From Veillonella sp. (GTDB taxonomy: Bacteria > Bacillota > Negativicutes > Veillonellales > Veillonellaceae): DNA of 64,000 bases. The notes below the pieces were generated by a model. The model did no database searches. It saw only the letters and a list, made by a program, of their open reading frames with translations, and was not told where the DNA came from. This document shows, piece after piece, positions 37,104 through 45,482 of this stretch. The stretch's first letter is position 1. Every line of letters begins with the position of its first letter. Made by a program: the position numbers and the translations under genes. Where the stretch lies: positions 248,001 through 312,000 of the forward strand of contig NZ_JAGZMO010000002.1 of the NCBI RefSeq assembly GCF_018364065.1, in the 5' to 3' direction.

Positions 37104-37820
37104 TTATTTATATATGTGAATGTTTCGAGCCGCATCAAATACCGGCAACGGTCCGTACTGATTTGGACCGGGATTACTTCCCAACAATGTAAATATGAAT
37201 ACCACAATATTTAAAACCGGAATGAACGTCCCGATAACCCAGAGGCCGGAGCGTCCGCTATCATGCAAACGGCGAGCGGTTAAGGCCAAGTTTGGCAAGA
37301 ACGAAGCAATTAAAAAGATGTCGATTAAAATATCTCCGTCATCGCCAAACAATACGCCTCCAATAAAGCCGATTAAAAAGGCCATCACTACATATGCCAG
37401 TACGTATGTCCAATACTCTTTACGGGTGGCACGGCCATTAAAGTCCACATATTTTTTCGTAAATATCATCTTAACATTTTCAATAAATGGAGGGGCACTC
37501 ACCCAATTAGGATCAGAGGTATTATAGCCTATACCCGGCTGTCCATAGGGCTGTTGTCCATAAGGTTGCTGCTCATATGGTTGCACCCCCTGTTGTTGAA
37601 AATTAGCATTCTGTGGATAGCTATTATTTTGTGAATAGCTATTATTCTGTGGGTAGTTATTATTCTGCTGATAGCCATTTGGCTGCTGTTGATTATATTC
37701 ATTGGACTGAACTTGAGAACCCCCACGAGTCAAAGCGCCCTCCTGATCGAGTCGATTACCGCAACCCGGGCAAAAAACAGCGCCGTCTCTTACTTCAGTT
37801 CCACATTTTGCACAAAACAT
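37104..37820 (-). CDS. zinc ribbon-DUF805 membrane protein (paralogue 3)
   Basis: 238 residues from ATG 37820, which follows GGAGGA; the frame extends upstream to 37904 without a binding site. Ribbon CAKCGTEV...CPGCGNRL, then an Asn/Gln/Tyr linker with tandem NNSYPQ and QPYGQ units, then DUF805: FNGRATRKEYWTY, LALTARRLHDSGRSGLW, NPGPNQYGPLP. The linker, about residues 35-110, is nearly free of charge, like a prion-like segment. Confidence 0.88.
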   Translation of the reverse strand: MFCAKCGTEVRDGAVFCPGCGNRLDQEGALTRGGSQVQSNEYNQQQPNGYQQNNNYPQNNSYSQNNSYPQNANFQQQGVQPYEQQPYGQQPYGQPGIGYNTSDPNWVSAPPFIENVKMIFTKKYVDFNGRATRKEYWTYVLAYVVMAFLIGFIGGVLFGDDGDILIDIFLIASFLPNLALTARRLHDSGRSGLWVIGTFIPVLNIVVFIFTLLGSNPGPNQYGPLPVFDAARNIHIYK

Positions 37821-37934
37821 ACGATTCCTCCAACTATTTCCCTGCATAATGCCTTTATATGGCTCCCGGTACATTGTGTCCGGTATATTGCTTCCCATTG
37901 GCAAGCTTACCGCCGTGCGATTTAGTTTGCCTAA

Positions 37935-38636
37935 TTATATACGCCGCTGTGCGCGAGGTACATAATATCGGAAGTCCGGCAACGGACCGAACTCATTTTG
38001 GCCCGGATCGCTTTCCATACACATAAAGACAAGTAAAACAATACTGCCAATCCCTGTTAACCCTGCCAATAACCACAATGCGCTGCGACCGGTATCATGA
38101 AGTCGGCGCGCAGTAAGGGCAAGATTCGGGATAAAGAATACGAGTGGCGCAATATAGAGTGCTATGCCAAACGTTAAAATTCCTGTTACTAAGGTAATTA
38201 CAAACGTAGCCAACGCAAAATACCAATACTCTTTACGACTCGCACGGCCTTCAAAGTTTGCAAAATTATCTAAGAAGCACCACTTAAAGTTTTCCACCAT
38301 TTCCGGGGCACTTACCCATCCCGGCGGATAATTGTTATATTCAAATCCCGGTGGTTGGATATATCGCCCATTAACATCAACCGGATATCCTTCCGGTGCA
38401 TATGGGTAGCGTATGATTTGCGCCCCTTGCGGTTGAACCCCCATAGGTGCCGGCGGTTGGAAACCCGCATCCTGAGGTGCTCCATACTGTTCAGGCTGAT
38501 ACATAGGTTGATTATAGTTTGGGTTAACAGCTTGATTAGCGCCTGACTGCTCAGATTGCGCCGTCAAATTAGCACCACAGGAAGGACAAAACGCTGCACC
38601 CTCTCTAACTTCATTTCCACATGACGGACAAAACAT
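37935..38636 (-). CDS. zinc ribbon-DUF805 membrane protein (paralogue 4)
   Basis: 233 residues. Ribbon CPSCGNEV...CPSCGANL, a Gln/Pro-rich linker to about residue 110, then DUF805: FEGRASRKEYWYF, LALTARRLHDTGRSALW, DPGQNEFGPLP. The final motif departs from the NPGPNQYGPLP of its neighbours and the protein ends in a basic RAQRRI tail. Start ATG 38636 follows AAAGGAG. Confidence 0.87.
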   Translation of the reverse strand: MFCPSCGNEVREGAAFCPSCGANLTAQSEQSGANQAVNPNYNQPMYQPEQYGAPQDAGFQPPAPMGVQPQGAQIIRYPYAPEGYPVDVNGRYIQPPGFEYNNYPPGWVSAPEMVENFKWCFLDNFANFEGRASRKEYWYFALATFVITLVTGILTFGIALYIAPLVFFIPNLALTARRLHDTGRSALWLLAGLTGIGSIVLLVFMCMESDPGQNEFGPLPDFRYYVPRAQRRI

Positions 38637-38738
38637 CGCGTCACTCCTTTCACATATCTGTTACGAAGAGGCCATAGTGCATGGCCTCGACGTAGAATTC
38701 TAATAGTGCCGTTATCTCTTTACCGGCTGTAAATTATA

Positions 38739-39473
38739 TTATCCTTCGTAATATGTATAATCAGGTAATGGCCCATATTGATTTGGTCCCGGTACGCTTG
38801 ATAATAAGGTAAATATAAATACCACAATATTTAAAAGAGGTATAAACATTCCCAATACCCAGAAACCGGATCGGCCGCTGTCATGAAGACGGCGAACGGT
38901 AACACCAAGTCCCGGCAATAAGAAAATCAAGCTCACTACCATCATACCAATATAACTAACCACGAAGTCAGACGTTACTAAACTAATAATATTGTTAATA
39001 AGCAAACCGATAACACTGGATGCAATCACATAACGGAAATATTCCGCCCGTGTAGCTCGGCCACTGAATTTCGCATATTTCTTAGTCATGCACATTTTAA
39101 AATTAGGGAGCATTGCCAATGAGCCTACCCAGTTTGGCGGATACGTCACATAATGCGGTTGCTGCACTGCAGCACCCTGTGCTTGTGTACCCTGATCCAC
39201 AGGTTGTTGCACCCGCTGTGGCTGCTGAACCGGTTGTTGCTGCACGCGCTGTACAGGTTGCTGTTGTACCGGTTGTGCCTGTTGTACAGGCTGATTGGGT
39301 GTTACCTGTTGTGCCGGCTGTGCGGCATAAGCGGCCTGTGAAGGTGTCCCAGTATTGACACTGCCGTTTTGTTGCGCAAAGTTTGCACCGTTAGTCTGTT
39401 GCACCGGAGTGCCGCAAACAGCACAGAACTTAGCGCCCTCTTTTAATTGTTCCCCACATTTTTTACAAAACAT
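38739..39473 (-). CDS. zinc ribbon-DUF805 membrane protein (paralogue 5)
   Basis: 244 residues from ATG 39473 (GAGGAG eight bases upstream; the GTG at 39482 is too close to it). Ribbon CKKCGEQL...CAVCGTPV, a linker dominated by QPVQQ repeats, then DUF805: FSGRATRAEYFRY, LGVTVRRLHDSGRSGFW, VPGPNQYGPLP. It is the first paralogue after the NagZ-like lipoprotein gene, 16 bases downstream of it, so the two are very probably co-transcribed. Confidence 0.88.
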   Translation of the reverse strand: MFCKKCGEQLKEGAKFCAVCGTPVQQTNGANFAQQNGSVNTGTPSQAAYAAQPAQQVTPNQPVQQAQPVQQQPVQRVQQQPVQQPQRVQQPVDQGTQAQGAAVQQPHYVTYPPNWVGSLAMLPNFKMCMTKKYAKFSGRATRAEYFRYVIASSVIGLLINNIISLVTSDFVVSYIGMMVVSLIFLLPGLGVTVRRLHDSGRSGFWVLGMFIPLLNIVVFIFTLLSSVPGPNQYGPLPDYTYYEG

Positions 39474-39489
39474 GTATATCACTCCTCTA

Positions 39490-40647
39490 TTACCAGGTTA
39501 GATTATTCTTAAGTTTCATCGTGAGCACGTGGCGTACTGCATCGTCAAGACGCTCTTTGGAAATTTCACCACTGCGAACAGCTTTTAAAATCGCGTTGTA
39601 CCCTTCGATGGCATGGTCATATTCCTGACCGATGAGCACAATGTCTGCGCCTGCCTGAATACTCTTAACGCTCATTTCGCCAAAACTGTAATGATTAGCT
39701 ACAGCGCCCATTTCCATATCGTCCGTAATAATTACGCCTTTGTAGCCCAACTGTTTGCGAAGCAAGTCTTGCATGATGACCTTCGACAAGCTGGCCGGCA
39801 TGTCAGGATCTAAACCGCTATAAGTAGCATGAGATACCATGACCATGTAATCATTGTTATCCACGGTCGGAATCAACTCTTCATATGGCTTCAAGTCCGT
39901 TGCATCAAGCTCTTCACGACTGGCAGTAATCATATTGCCTTCTTTATGCAAATCGGTCACTGTACGGCCGATGCCCGGGAAGTGTTTCAACGAATAAATT
40001 AAACCTGCATCGTGATAGGACTGACCTACGGCTTTCACAAACGGCGTTACTTCAGCAGCTGTTATGCCATAGGAACGATGATCGCCCAAGCCGATATCCG
40101 CTACCGGTGCAAAGTTCACGTTAAAACCAAGCTCTTTCAATTCCTTGCCACTGGCCAATGCCAATTTAGCGGCTTCGTTTACATCGCCTTGGCCCAATTT
40201 TTCAGCAGACGGTACATTAATCAGGTGATCGCTCATGCGTTCAACGAGACCGCCTTCCTGGTCCACTGCCACAAAGAGAGGTACTTTTTCGCTCTTACGA
40301 GCCGTGCTCTGCAAGTCTTTTATCAGTGTGCTGACCTGCTCCTTGTTTTCCATGTTGCGGTCAAACAAGATAATGCCGCCCATTTTATATTCGCTCAACA
40401 TGTAGGCCACATTGTCGTTTACCTTTGTGCCATTCATGCCGAATAGAATCAGCTGCCCCACCTTATCCGCATCACTCATAGAGTTCATTAGAGCATCCAC
40501 TTTTTCTTCAGCAGTTATATCTTTTTTCTGCCAAATTTCTTCCTTCGGTGCGTCAGATGCACTCTGTCCGCAACCTGCTAACGCGGCTACCAAAGAAATC
40601 CCTAATACCATAGGAATCACACGGCGCCACCATTTTTTCTGTATCAT
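39490..40647 (-). CDS. nagZ: glycoside hydrolase family 3 lipoprotein, NagZ-like
   Basis: A 385-residue family 3 beta-N-acetylhexosaminidase-type enzyme with a lipobox (SLVAALAGC), so membrane-anchored, not cytoplasmic as in E. coli. Motifs: FVAVDQEGGLVERM, NFAPVADIG, KHFPGIGRTVTDLHKE, and nucleophile segment IITDDMEMGA. The normal KHFPGHG has Ile for its second His here, though the D-x-H dyad (TDLH) is kept. Start ATG 40647 is chosen for the signal peptide; its AGGAGG is 13 bases away, and ATG 40677 is the alternative. Role: removal of GlcNAc from muropeptides (family knowledge). Confidence 0.87.
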   Translation of the reverse strand: MIQKKWWRRVIPMVLGISLVAALAGCGQSASDAPKEEIWQKKDITAEEKVDALMNSMSDADKVGQLILFGMNGTKVNDNVAYMLSEYKMGGIILFDRNMENKEQVSTLIKDLQSTARKSEKVPLFVAVDQEGGLVERMSDHLINVPSAEKLGQGDVNEAAKLALASGKELKELGFNVNFAPVADIGLGDHRSYGITAAEVTPFVKAVGQSYHDAGLIYSLKHFPGIGRTVTDLHKEGNMITASREELDATDLKPYEELIPTVDNNDYMVMVSHATYSGLDPDMPASLSKVIMQDLLRKQLGYKGVIITDDMEMGAVANHYSFGEMSVKSIQAGADIVLIGQEYDHAIEGYNAILKAVRSGEISKERLDDAVRHVLTMKLKNNLTW

Positions 40648-40702
40648 GAAACTATCATTGCCTCCTACTAACGGCATTTCCAAAACTCACACAAACTTGC
40701 CC

Positions 40703-41500
40703 TTACATCTGGCTGGCCTGCATGGAATCAATAAACCACTGGTTATTAACCTTAACCATAGTCGCTGTACCGCGGAAACTGCGTTTTACTGTACCGCTGC
40801 CTTCAAAATCGGTAGCGTCCAAACGATAGTTAAGTACGACTTGATTGTCTGTTTGAGAAACAACTGTCATATTGGCAACGGCGCTTTCTTTAGTAGTGGC
40901 AAAGCCTTGAGCCCAAGCATTCAATTCTCCGGACTGATTTTTCAAGTTATCTGTAAATAAGGCGTAGGCAGCATTATAATTGCGAGCTGTAATGTATTGA
41001 TGATATTGATTGAACGCCTTTTGTGCATTTTCCGCATCAACTTTGCGTGGATCCGGAGCCTGTGTTGTCTGAGCCTGTGTCTTAGTTTGCTCTTTAGGTT
41101 CTTCTTTTACCACATCTTTCTTATCTTTGGATTTCGATTCATCTAAATCAAGTCCATATTCCGACATCATGCCATGAGTGGATCCCATTTCCATCATGTT
41201 GCGGAATGTGAGGAACCAAGATGTACCACTTAAAATAATGATTAAAACGATGCCTAAAAAAATCTGCCAGCCGTCACGACGCTGATAAATCTTGCCCTGA
41301 GTACCCATCGCTTGTTGTGGGGCAGGTGCTACAGGTGGCACCGGAGTGGCGTTAGATGCTGCAGCAGCCGAAGATGGCACAGCTGTTGTAGCAGTTGATT
41401 GCAGATCTGCAACCGGTGCAACGGATTCTACCAGTTTACCGCCACATTTTTTACAAAATTTTCCCTGTGGCTGCTCATGGCCACATTTTTCACACTTCAT
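40703..41500 (-). CDS. zinc ribbon-TM-NTF2-like protein
   Basis: 265 residues. Zinc ribbon CEKCGHEQ...CKKCGGKL, an Ala/Pro-rich linker, one membrane helix (IFLGIVLIIILSGTSWFLTF, about residues 80-99), a Lys/Glu/Gln spacer, then a C-terminal domain of about 115 residues. That domain has the look of an NTF2-like fold: helix AFNQYHQYITARNYNAAYALF followed by strands ending in WFIDSMQ. The C-terminal domain would be extracytoplasmic. It starts the stretch upstream of nagZ. Start ATG 41500 follows GAGAGGAG. Confidence 0.82.
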   Translation of the reverse strand: MKCEKCGHEQPQGKFCKKCGGKLVESVAPVADLQSTATTAVPSSAAAASNATPVPPVAPAPQQAMGTQGKIYQRRDGWQIFLGIVLIIILSGTSWFLTFRNMMEMGSTHGMMSEYGLDLDESKSKDKKDVVKEEPKEQTKTQAQTTQAPDPRKVDAENAQKAFNQYHQYITARNYNAAYALFTDNLKNQSGELNAWAQGFATTKESAVANMTVVSQTDNQVVLNYRLDATDFEGSGTVKRSFRGTATMVKVNNQWFIDSMQASQM

Positions 41501-41623
41501 ACAAAAACTCCTCTCAAAATACTAAAACCGTAATCCATGTATTATTTATCCTGCATAACCTCCCTTTTGTCAGTTGATTTTATCTTGATTATTTATTTTG
41601 CGAACAATTTAATTCCTTAGACC

Positions 41624-42643
41624 TCACGGTTTCACATATTTTGTAAAATCCGGCAACGGACCGTACTTATTTGTAAAAATTTGGCTTCTGCGCATGCACA
41701 GTATAAAAAGAACTACGGACATGAACGATGCTATATCTACAAATGGTTCCAATATTCGGCCAGGCTCTTCAAGTCCTAACAGAAGATTAAAAATCTCGGT
41801 AGGAACATCTAGAAGCACCCACCAGGCACTTAAGCCTGAGTCGTGTAAACGACGTACAGTAACAGCATATGTAGGTACCAAGAACACAAAGAACGGCACA
41901 TAATAGGCAATATTTTCCAAAGCGGTCCACTCTAAAAATACAACCAAGAGCATAATCACCATTTCCACAGAGGCTATGACAAGAATAAATCGGAAAAATT
42001 CCGCCCGTGTGGCTCTCCCTGAAAAGTCTTTGTACTGTACTGTCATGCAGTCTTTAAACACAGACCAGATATCCTTAGATCCGACCCATGGCCCCATTTG
42101 CCATTCAAATACGGGCGGCTGTTGCTGTGGGTATGGCGGTTGAGGATTCGTGTATTGAGAATATGCCTGTTGAAAATTTGTGGGTTGAGCGTATGGCTGT
42201 TGCTGATTTGGGTACTGAGGATATGACTGTTGCGGATTTGGATACTGAGAGTATGGCGTTTGAGCGTTTGGACGTTGCGGATACCCCTGTTGATTATATC
42301 CTTGCTGAGGATAGCCCTGTTGAGGATATACCTGCTGTGTTGACTGCGGTCCATACGCTCCCTGTCCTTGATGATACGATGCTCCATTGCCATACGCATT
42401 TGGTTGATTATATGACCGTGGCTGATTATATGCCCCCGCCTGATTGTTAACTTGTTCTGAAGCCTGCTGAGCCTGTGTCCCCGATTCATGTGCTTGATTA
42501 CTGATAGTCTGCTGATCAGTATTTGTTAATTCTGTCGTTTCAGTAGACCTATTCTCTTCATCCGGCTTTATGGCAGGGCGACCGCAACGCGGACAAAACT
42601 GCCCATAGTCAGGCATTTTCTGCCCACAATGTATACAAAACAT
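41624..42643 (-). CDS. zinc ribbon-DUF805 membrane protein (paralogue 6, long YPQ-repeat linker)
   Basis: 339 residues, the longest paralogue. Ribbon CIHCGQKM...CPRCGRPA, then about 150 residues of linker, of which about 85 are Tyr/Pro/Gln tandem units (YPQQG, YPQYPNQQ); at DNA level this is a minisatellite at about 42100-42340. DUF805 follows: FSGRATRAEFFRF, YAVTVRRLHDSGLSAWW, NKYGPLPDF. The C-terminal half carries an extra loop (LGLEEPGRILEPF) not in the others. Start ATG 42643 follows GGGGGG. Confidence 0.87.
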   Translation of the reverse strand: MFCIHCGQKMPDYGQFCPRCGRPAIKPDEENRSTETTELTNTDQQTISNQAHESGTQAQQASEQVNNQAGAYNQPRSYNQPNAYGNGASYHQGQGAYGPQSTQQVYPQQGYPQQGYNQQGYPQRPNAQTPYSQYPNPQQSYPQYPNQQQPYAQPTNFQQAYSQYTNPQPPYPQQQPPVFEWQMGPWVGSKDIWSVFKDCMTVQYKDFSGRATRAEFFRFILVIASVEMVIMLLVVFLEWTALENIAYYVPFFVFLVPTYAVTVRRLHDSGLSAWWVLLDVPTEIFNLLLGLEEPGRILEPFVDIASFMSVVLFILCMRRSQIFTNKYGPLPDFTKYVKP

Positions 42644-42656
42644 AGGTCGTCCCCCC

Positions 42657-43067
42657 TTATATATCTAAAAGTTCGCCTGCAACGGCTAAAACCATAACGG
42701 CAACTACAAAAATAGATAAAATAACAATCCACACCTTATCGTTACGATTATATACATAATCCGGTGGCAGATTGTTTGTATCGAAACCGGATTGGTCTTG
42801 CAAGTTCACCGAATCTACCGGATTCGATGGATTTCCTGAATTAACTGAGTTAGCGGAATTTCCTGCATTACCTTGACTTACTAAATGTAACGGGTCCTCC
42901 GTTTCAGAGAGTCTCTGTTGATTGGCTGAGTTATTTATACTCCATGCAGCATCCGGATCCTGTGCGTTTAATGATACCGGTATATCAGATTCTTCACGGA
43001 GCACCTGACCACATTGTGTGCAAAACCGTTCATTTTCATCCTTACTGCCGCAGTTATGACATTTCAT
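42657..43067 (-). CDS. zinc ribbon protein with C-terminal membrane helix
   Basis: 136 residues from ATG 43067, which follows GGGGGGAG. Zinc ribbon CHNCGSKD...CTQCGQVL, an Asn/Ser/Asp-rich middle with NSANSVNSGN repeats, and one membrane helix (VWIVILSIFVVAVMVLAVAG) at the very C terminus. There is no DUF805 domain. It is the first gene of the cluster, 13 bases upstream of paralogue 6, and so probably the promoter-proximal gene. Confidence 0.82.
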   Translation of the reverse strand: MKCHNCGSKDENERFCTQCGQVLREESDIPVSLNAQDPDAAWSINNSANQQRLSETEDPLHLVSQGNAGNSANSVNSGNPSNPVDSVNLQDQSGFDTNNLPPDYVYNRNDKVWIVILSIFVVAVMVLAVAGELLDI

Positions 43068-43158
43068 AAGACTCCCCCCTATTCCTATCTTATAGCAATA
43101 CATACAAGTTCATAGCAGCACCAATTACTATACCGCTCCTTGTATGTATATCGTATTT

Positions 43159-43356
43159 TTACATTTTATATATCCTATTCACTCCATTGGATATTGATTT
43201 TTTTCTATATTCTTTCTTCATGAAAAAGTTCTTCATTTTATACTTTTTATTATACCGAAAAAGACGATAAAAATCTCTATCCCTTATATGATTAAAGCGC
43301 ATATTATTATGACAAATATCTGCAATGTTCTTATCTATATAATCTTCTATTTGCAA
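43159..43356 (-). CDS. short open frame, possible gene remnant
   Basis: 65 codons from a TTG start without a good binding site; Lys/Arg/Tyr/Asn-rich (RDFYRLFRYNKKYK). AT-rich DNA between two operons. It may be a decayed 3' end of a gene or chance. Not recognised. Confidence 0.2.
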   Translation of the reverse strand: MQIEDYIDKNIADICHNNMRFNHIRDRDFYRLFRYNKKYKMKNFFMKKEYRKKSISNGVNRIYKM

Positions 43357-43478
43357 GGCCTGAATCCCTGCTTATCCGTTAATTTCCAACGCAAAATCAT
43401 GTGCATATTTACTTAACTTTTACGTACATTTTACTCACTTTTGAATTCCCCCGGTCACGATTTGTTCATATAAAAAAA

Positions 43479-43524
43479 GAAATCCCGGACGCCATGCTTC
43501 TGAATTCACAGCACCCGGGATTTC
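43479..43524 (-). terminator. terminator of the leu operon
   Basis: GAAATCCCGG/CCGGGATTTC hairpin followed by TTTTTTT on the minus strand, about 235 bases after the leuB stop. Confidence 0.85.
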
Positions 43525-43544
43525 CCCTTGTATTATGTTACGAT

Positions 43545-43757
43545 TTTTGAATTATTTTTTGAATTATTTTTTGAATTATTTTTTGACTTATGACTTATGT
43601 TTTATAAATTATAACCTTTGACTTATTATGACTTATGAATTTTAACTTGTGAATAGTAAATTATAACTTATGAATTAGATTTTCAAAATCAGATAACAAA
43701 ATAAAATTGAACTAAAATAAAAAACAAAAATAAAAAACAAAAATAAAAATAAAATCC
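43545..43757. repeat. low-complexity tandem repeats after leuB
   Basis: Four TTGAATTATTTT-type units, then GACTTATGA-type units, then AAAAACAAAAATAA units, filling the space between leuB and its terminator. Confidence 0.75.
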
Positions 43758-43759
43758 TC

Positions 43760-44833
43760 TTACACGTAGCTCAACACAACGTTGGTCATGCCTGCGGTGT
43801 TAACTTTTATCATCCCCTCTTTATAAATATCGCCGGTGCGATAGCCTTCGGCCAAGGCTTTTTCCACAGCCTGTTCAATCGCATCCGCCGCTTTCGGTGC
43901 ATCTAATGAGTAACGGCACAAAAGTGCCGCCGACAAGATTGTCCCCAACGGATTGGCTATGCCGCGACCAGCAATGTCAGGCGCCGAGCCGTGAATCGGT
44001 TCGTAAAGTGCCGTGCCTTCACCCATAGAAGCTGACGGCAGTACACCTAAGGAACCTGACACAACTGCTCCTTCGTCGCTTAAAATATCACCGAATAAGT
44101 TGGTGGTTACGATTACGTCAAACTGACCGGGATTCGTCACCAACTGCATAGCCGTATTATCTACATATAAATAATCCATTTGGATATCCGGATTGTTAGC
44201 CGCCGTTTCCTGTGCAATGCGGCGCCACAAACGGGATGAAGCCAATACATTCGCCTTGTCAACGCTGGTCACCTTGCCGCGGCGTTTCTGCGCTGTCTTA
44301 ACAGCTACATCCATAATGCGTTCCACTTCGTAGCGATGATACGTTTCCTTATCCCAGGCCATTTCATCTTTGCCTTCGCCGGACGCTTCCTCACGCTCGC
44401 CGAAATAAATGCCGCCGGTTAATTCACGAACAATTACGAAGTCTACATGTTCAACCAGTTCCGGCTTCAACGGCGAGTATTCTCGCAAAGCAGGGAATAT
44501 TTTTACAGGCCGTAAATTACAGAACAGGCCCAACGCTTTTCGAAGACCAAGAATCGCCTGCTCCGGTCTTAAATGCGGTGCCACGTTATCCCATTTAGGG
44601 CCGCCTACAGCACCAAGTAGTACGGCATCCGCTTCTTTACAAGCTTCAATCGTATCTGCCGGTAACGGCTCGCCAAATTCATCAATAGCGGCCCCACCGG
44701 CTTTCTTTTCCACCCAGTTGATCTTTATATCTTCTTTCTCTAAGGCCTTGTCCATCACCTGTCGCGCCGCACTGACAATCTCGCTGCCAATACCGTCTCC
44801 GTCGATGGCCACCACCGTCTTATATATACTCAA
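43760..44833 (-). CDS. leuB: 3-isopropylmalate dehydrogenase
   Basis: LeuB, 357 residues, NAD-dependent oxidation and decarboxylation of 3-isopropylmalate in leucine synthesis. Motifs: AIDGDGIGSEI, LLGAVGGPKWD, the RELTGGIYFG loop, DKANVL and YVDNTAMQ, and GSAPDIAG near the C terminus. The start is TTG 44833 behind GGAGAG; no ATG or GTG fits. Last gene of leuACDB. Confidence 0.96.
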   Translation of the reverse strand: MSIYKTVVAIDGDGIGSEIVSAARQVMDKALEKEDIKINWVEKKAGGAAIDEFGEPLPADTIEACKEADAVLLGAVGGPKWDNVAPHLRPEQAILGLRKALGLFCNLRPVKIFPALREYSPLKPELVEHVDFVIVRELTGGIYFGEREEASGEGKDEMAWDKETYHRYEVERIMDVAVKTAQKRRGKVTSVDKANVLASSRLWRRIAQETAANNPDIQMDYLYVDNTAMQLVTNPGQFDVIVTTNLFGDILSDEGAVVSGSLGVLPSASMGEGTALYEPIHGSAPDIAGRGIANPLGTILSAALLCRYSLDAPKAADAIEQAVEKALAEGYRTGDIYKEGMIKVNTAGMTNVVLSYV

Positions 44834-44876
44834 TGTTCTCTCTCCTCAATGTTCAACCTTACAGATCTGTTATAAG

Positions 44877-45365
44877 TTACTCTCGTTCTTTTGCAAAGTT
44901 CACGAGCCCCCCGGCCTTCGCAATACTTTGAATAAATGGTGGCAACGCCGTGCCTTCATAAACTTCACCGGTTGTCAAGTTATGTACCCGGCCGACGCCC
45001 AACTCAACACCAATCTCATGATCGGGTTTTATGCGATCTACGGCATCGCCAATTTCTATGACCGGCAAGCCGATGTTAATAGCATTTCTAAAGAAAATAC
45101 GGGCAAAGCTATGTGCAATGATACATGGCACGCCATTGGCCTTAATCACCGCCGGCGCATGCTCACGAGAGGAGCCGCAACCGAAGTTTTTTCCTGCCAC
45201 CATAATATCTCCGGCCTGTACCTTTCCTGCAAAAGTAGGATCGATATCTTCCATGGCATGAGTAGCCAGTTCGTTCATGTCTGCAATGGCCAAGTAGCGG
45301 GCCGGTATTATTACATCTGTATCTACATTATCGCCGTAGCGCCAAATCTTTCCTTGAAAATCCAT
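44877..45365 (-). CDS. leuD: 3-isopropylmalate dehydratase small subunit
   Basis: LeuD, 162 residues, the short bacterial/archaeal-type swivel subunit of isopropylmalate isomerase. GDNVDTDVIIPARYL near the N terminus and the substrate loop NFGCGSSREHAP are intact. Start ATG 45365 follows GAGGGAG. It pairs with LeuC encoded just upstream. Confidence 0.96.
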   Translation of the reverse strand: MDFQGKIWRYGDNVDTDVIIPARYLAIADMNELATHAMEDIDPTFAGKVQAGDIMVAGKNFGCGSSREHAPAVIKANGVPCIIAHSFARIFFRNAINIGLPVIEIGDAVDRIKPDHEIGVELGVGRVHNLTTGEVYEGTALPPFIQSIAKAGGLVNFAKERE

Positions 45366-45424
45366 AGGTTTCTCCCTCTCAAACGGTCTATTCTCTCAAA
45401 TTTCTCTCCAAATAATGTACGCAT

Positions 45425-45475
45425 TTAATCTTTCAATTAAACTCTTATTACTCTTATTACTCTTTTTACTCTTTA
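45425..45475. repeat. 9-bp tandem repeats between leuC and leuD
   Basis: Three CTCTTATTA-type units plus a fourth variant directly after the leuC stop codon. Confidence 0.65.
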
Positions 45476-45482
45476 AATTGAC

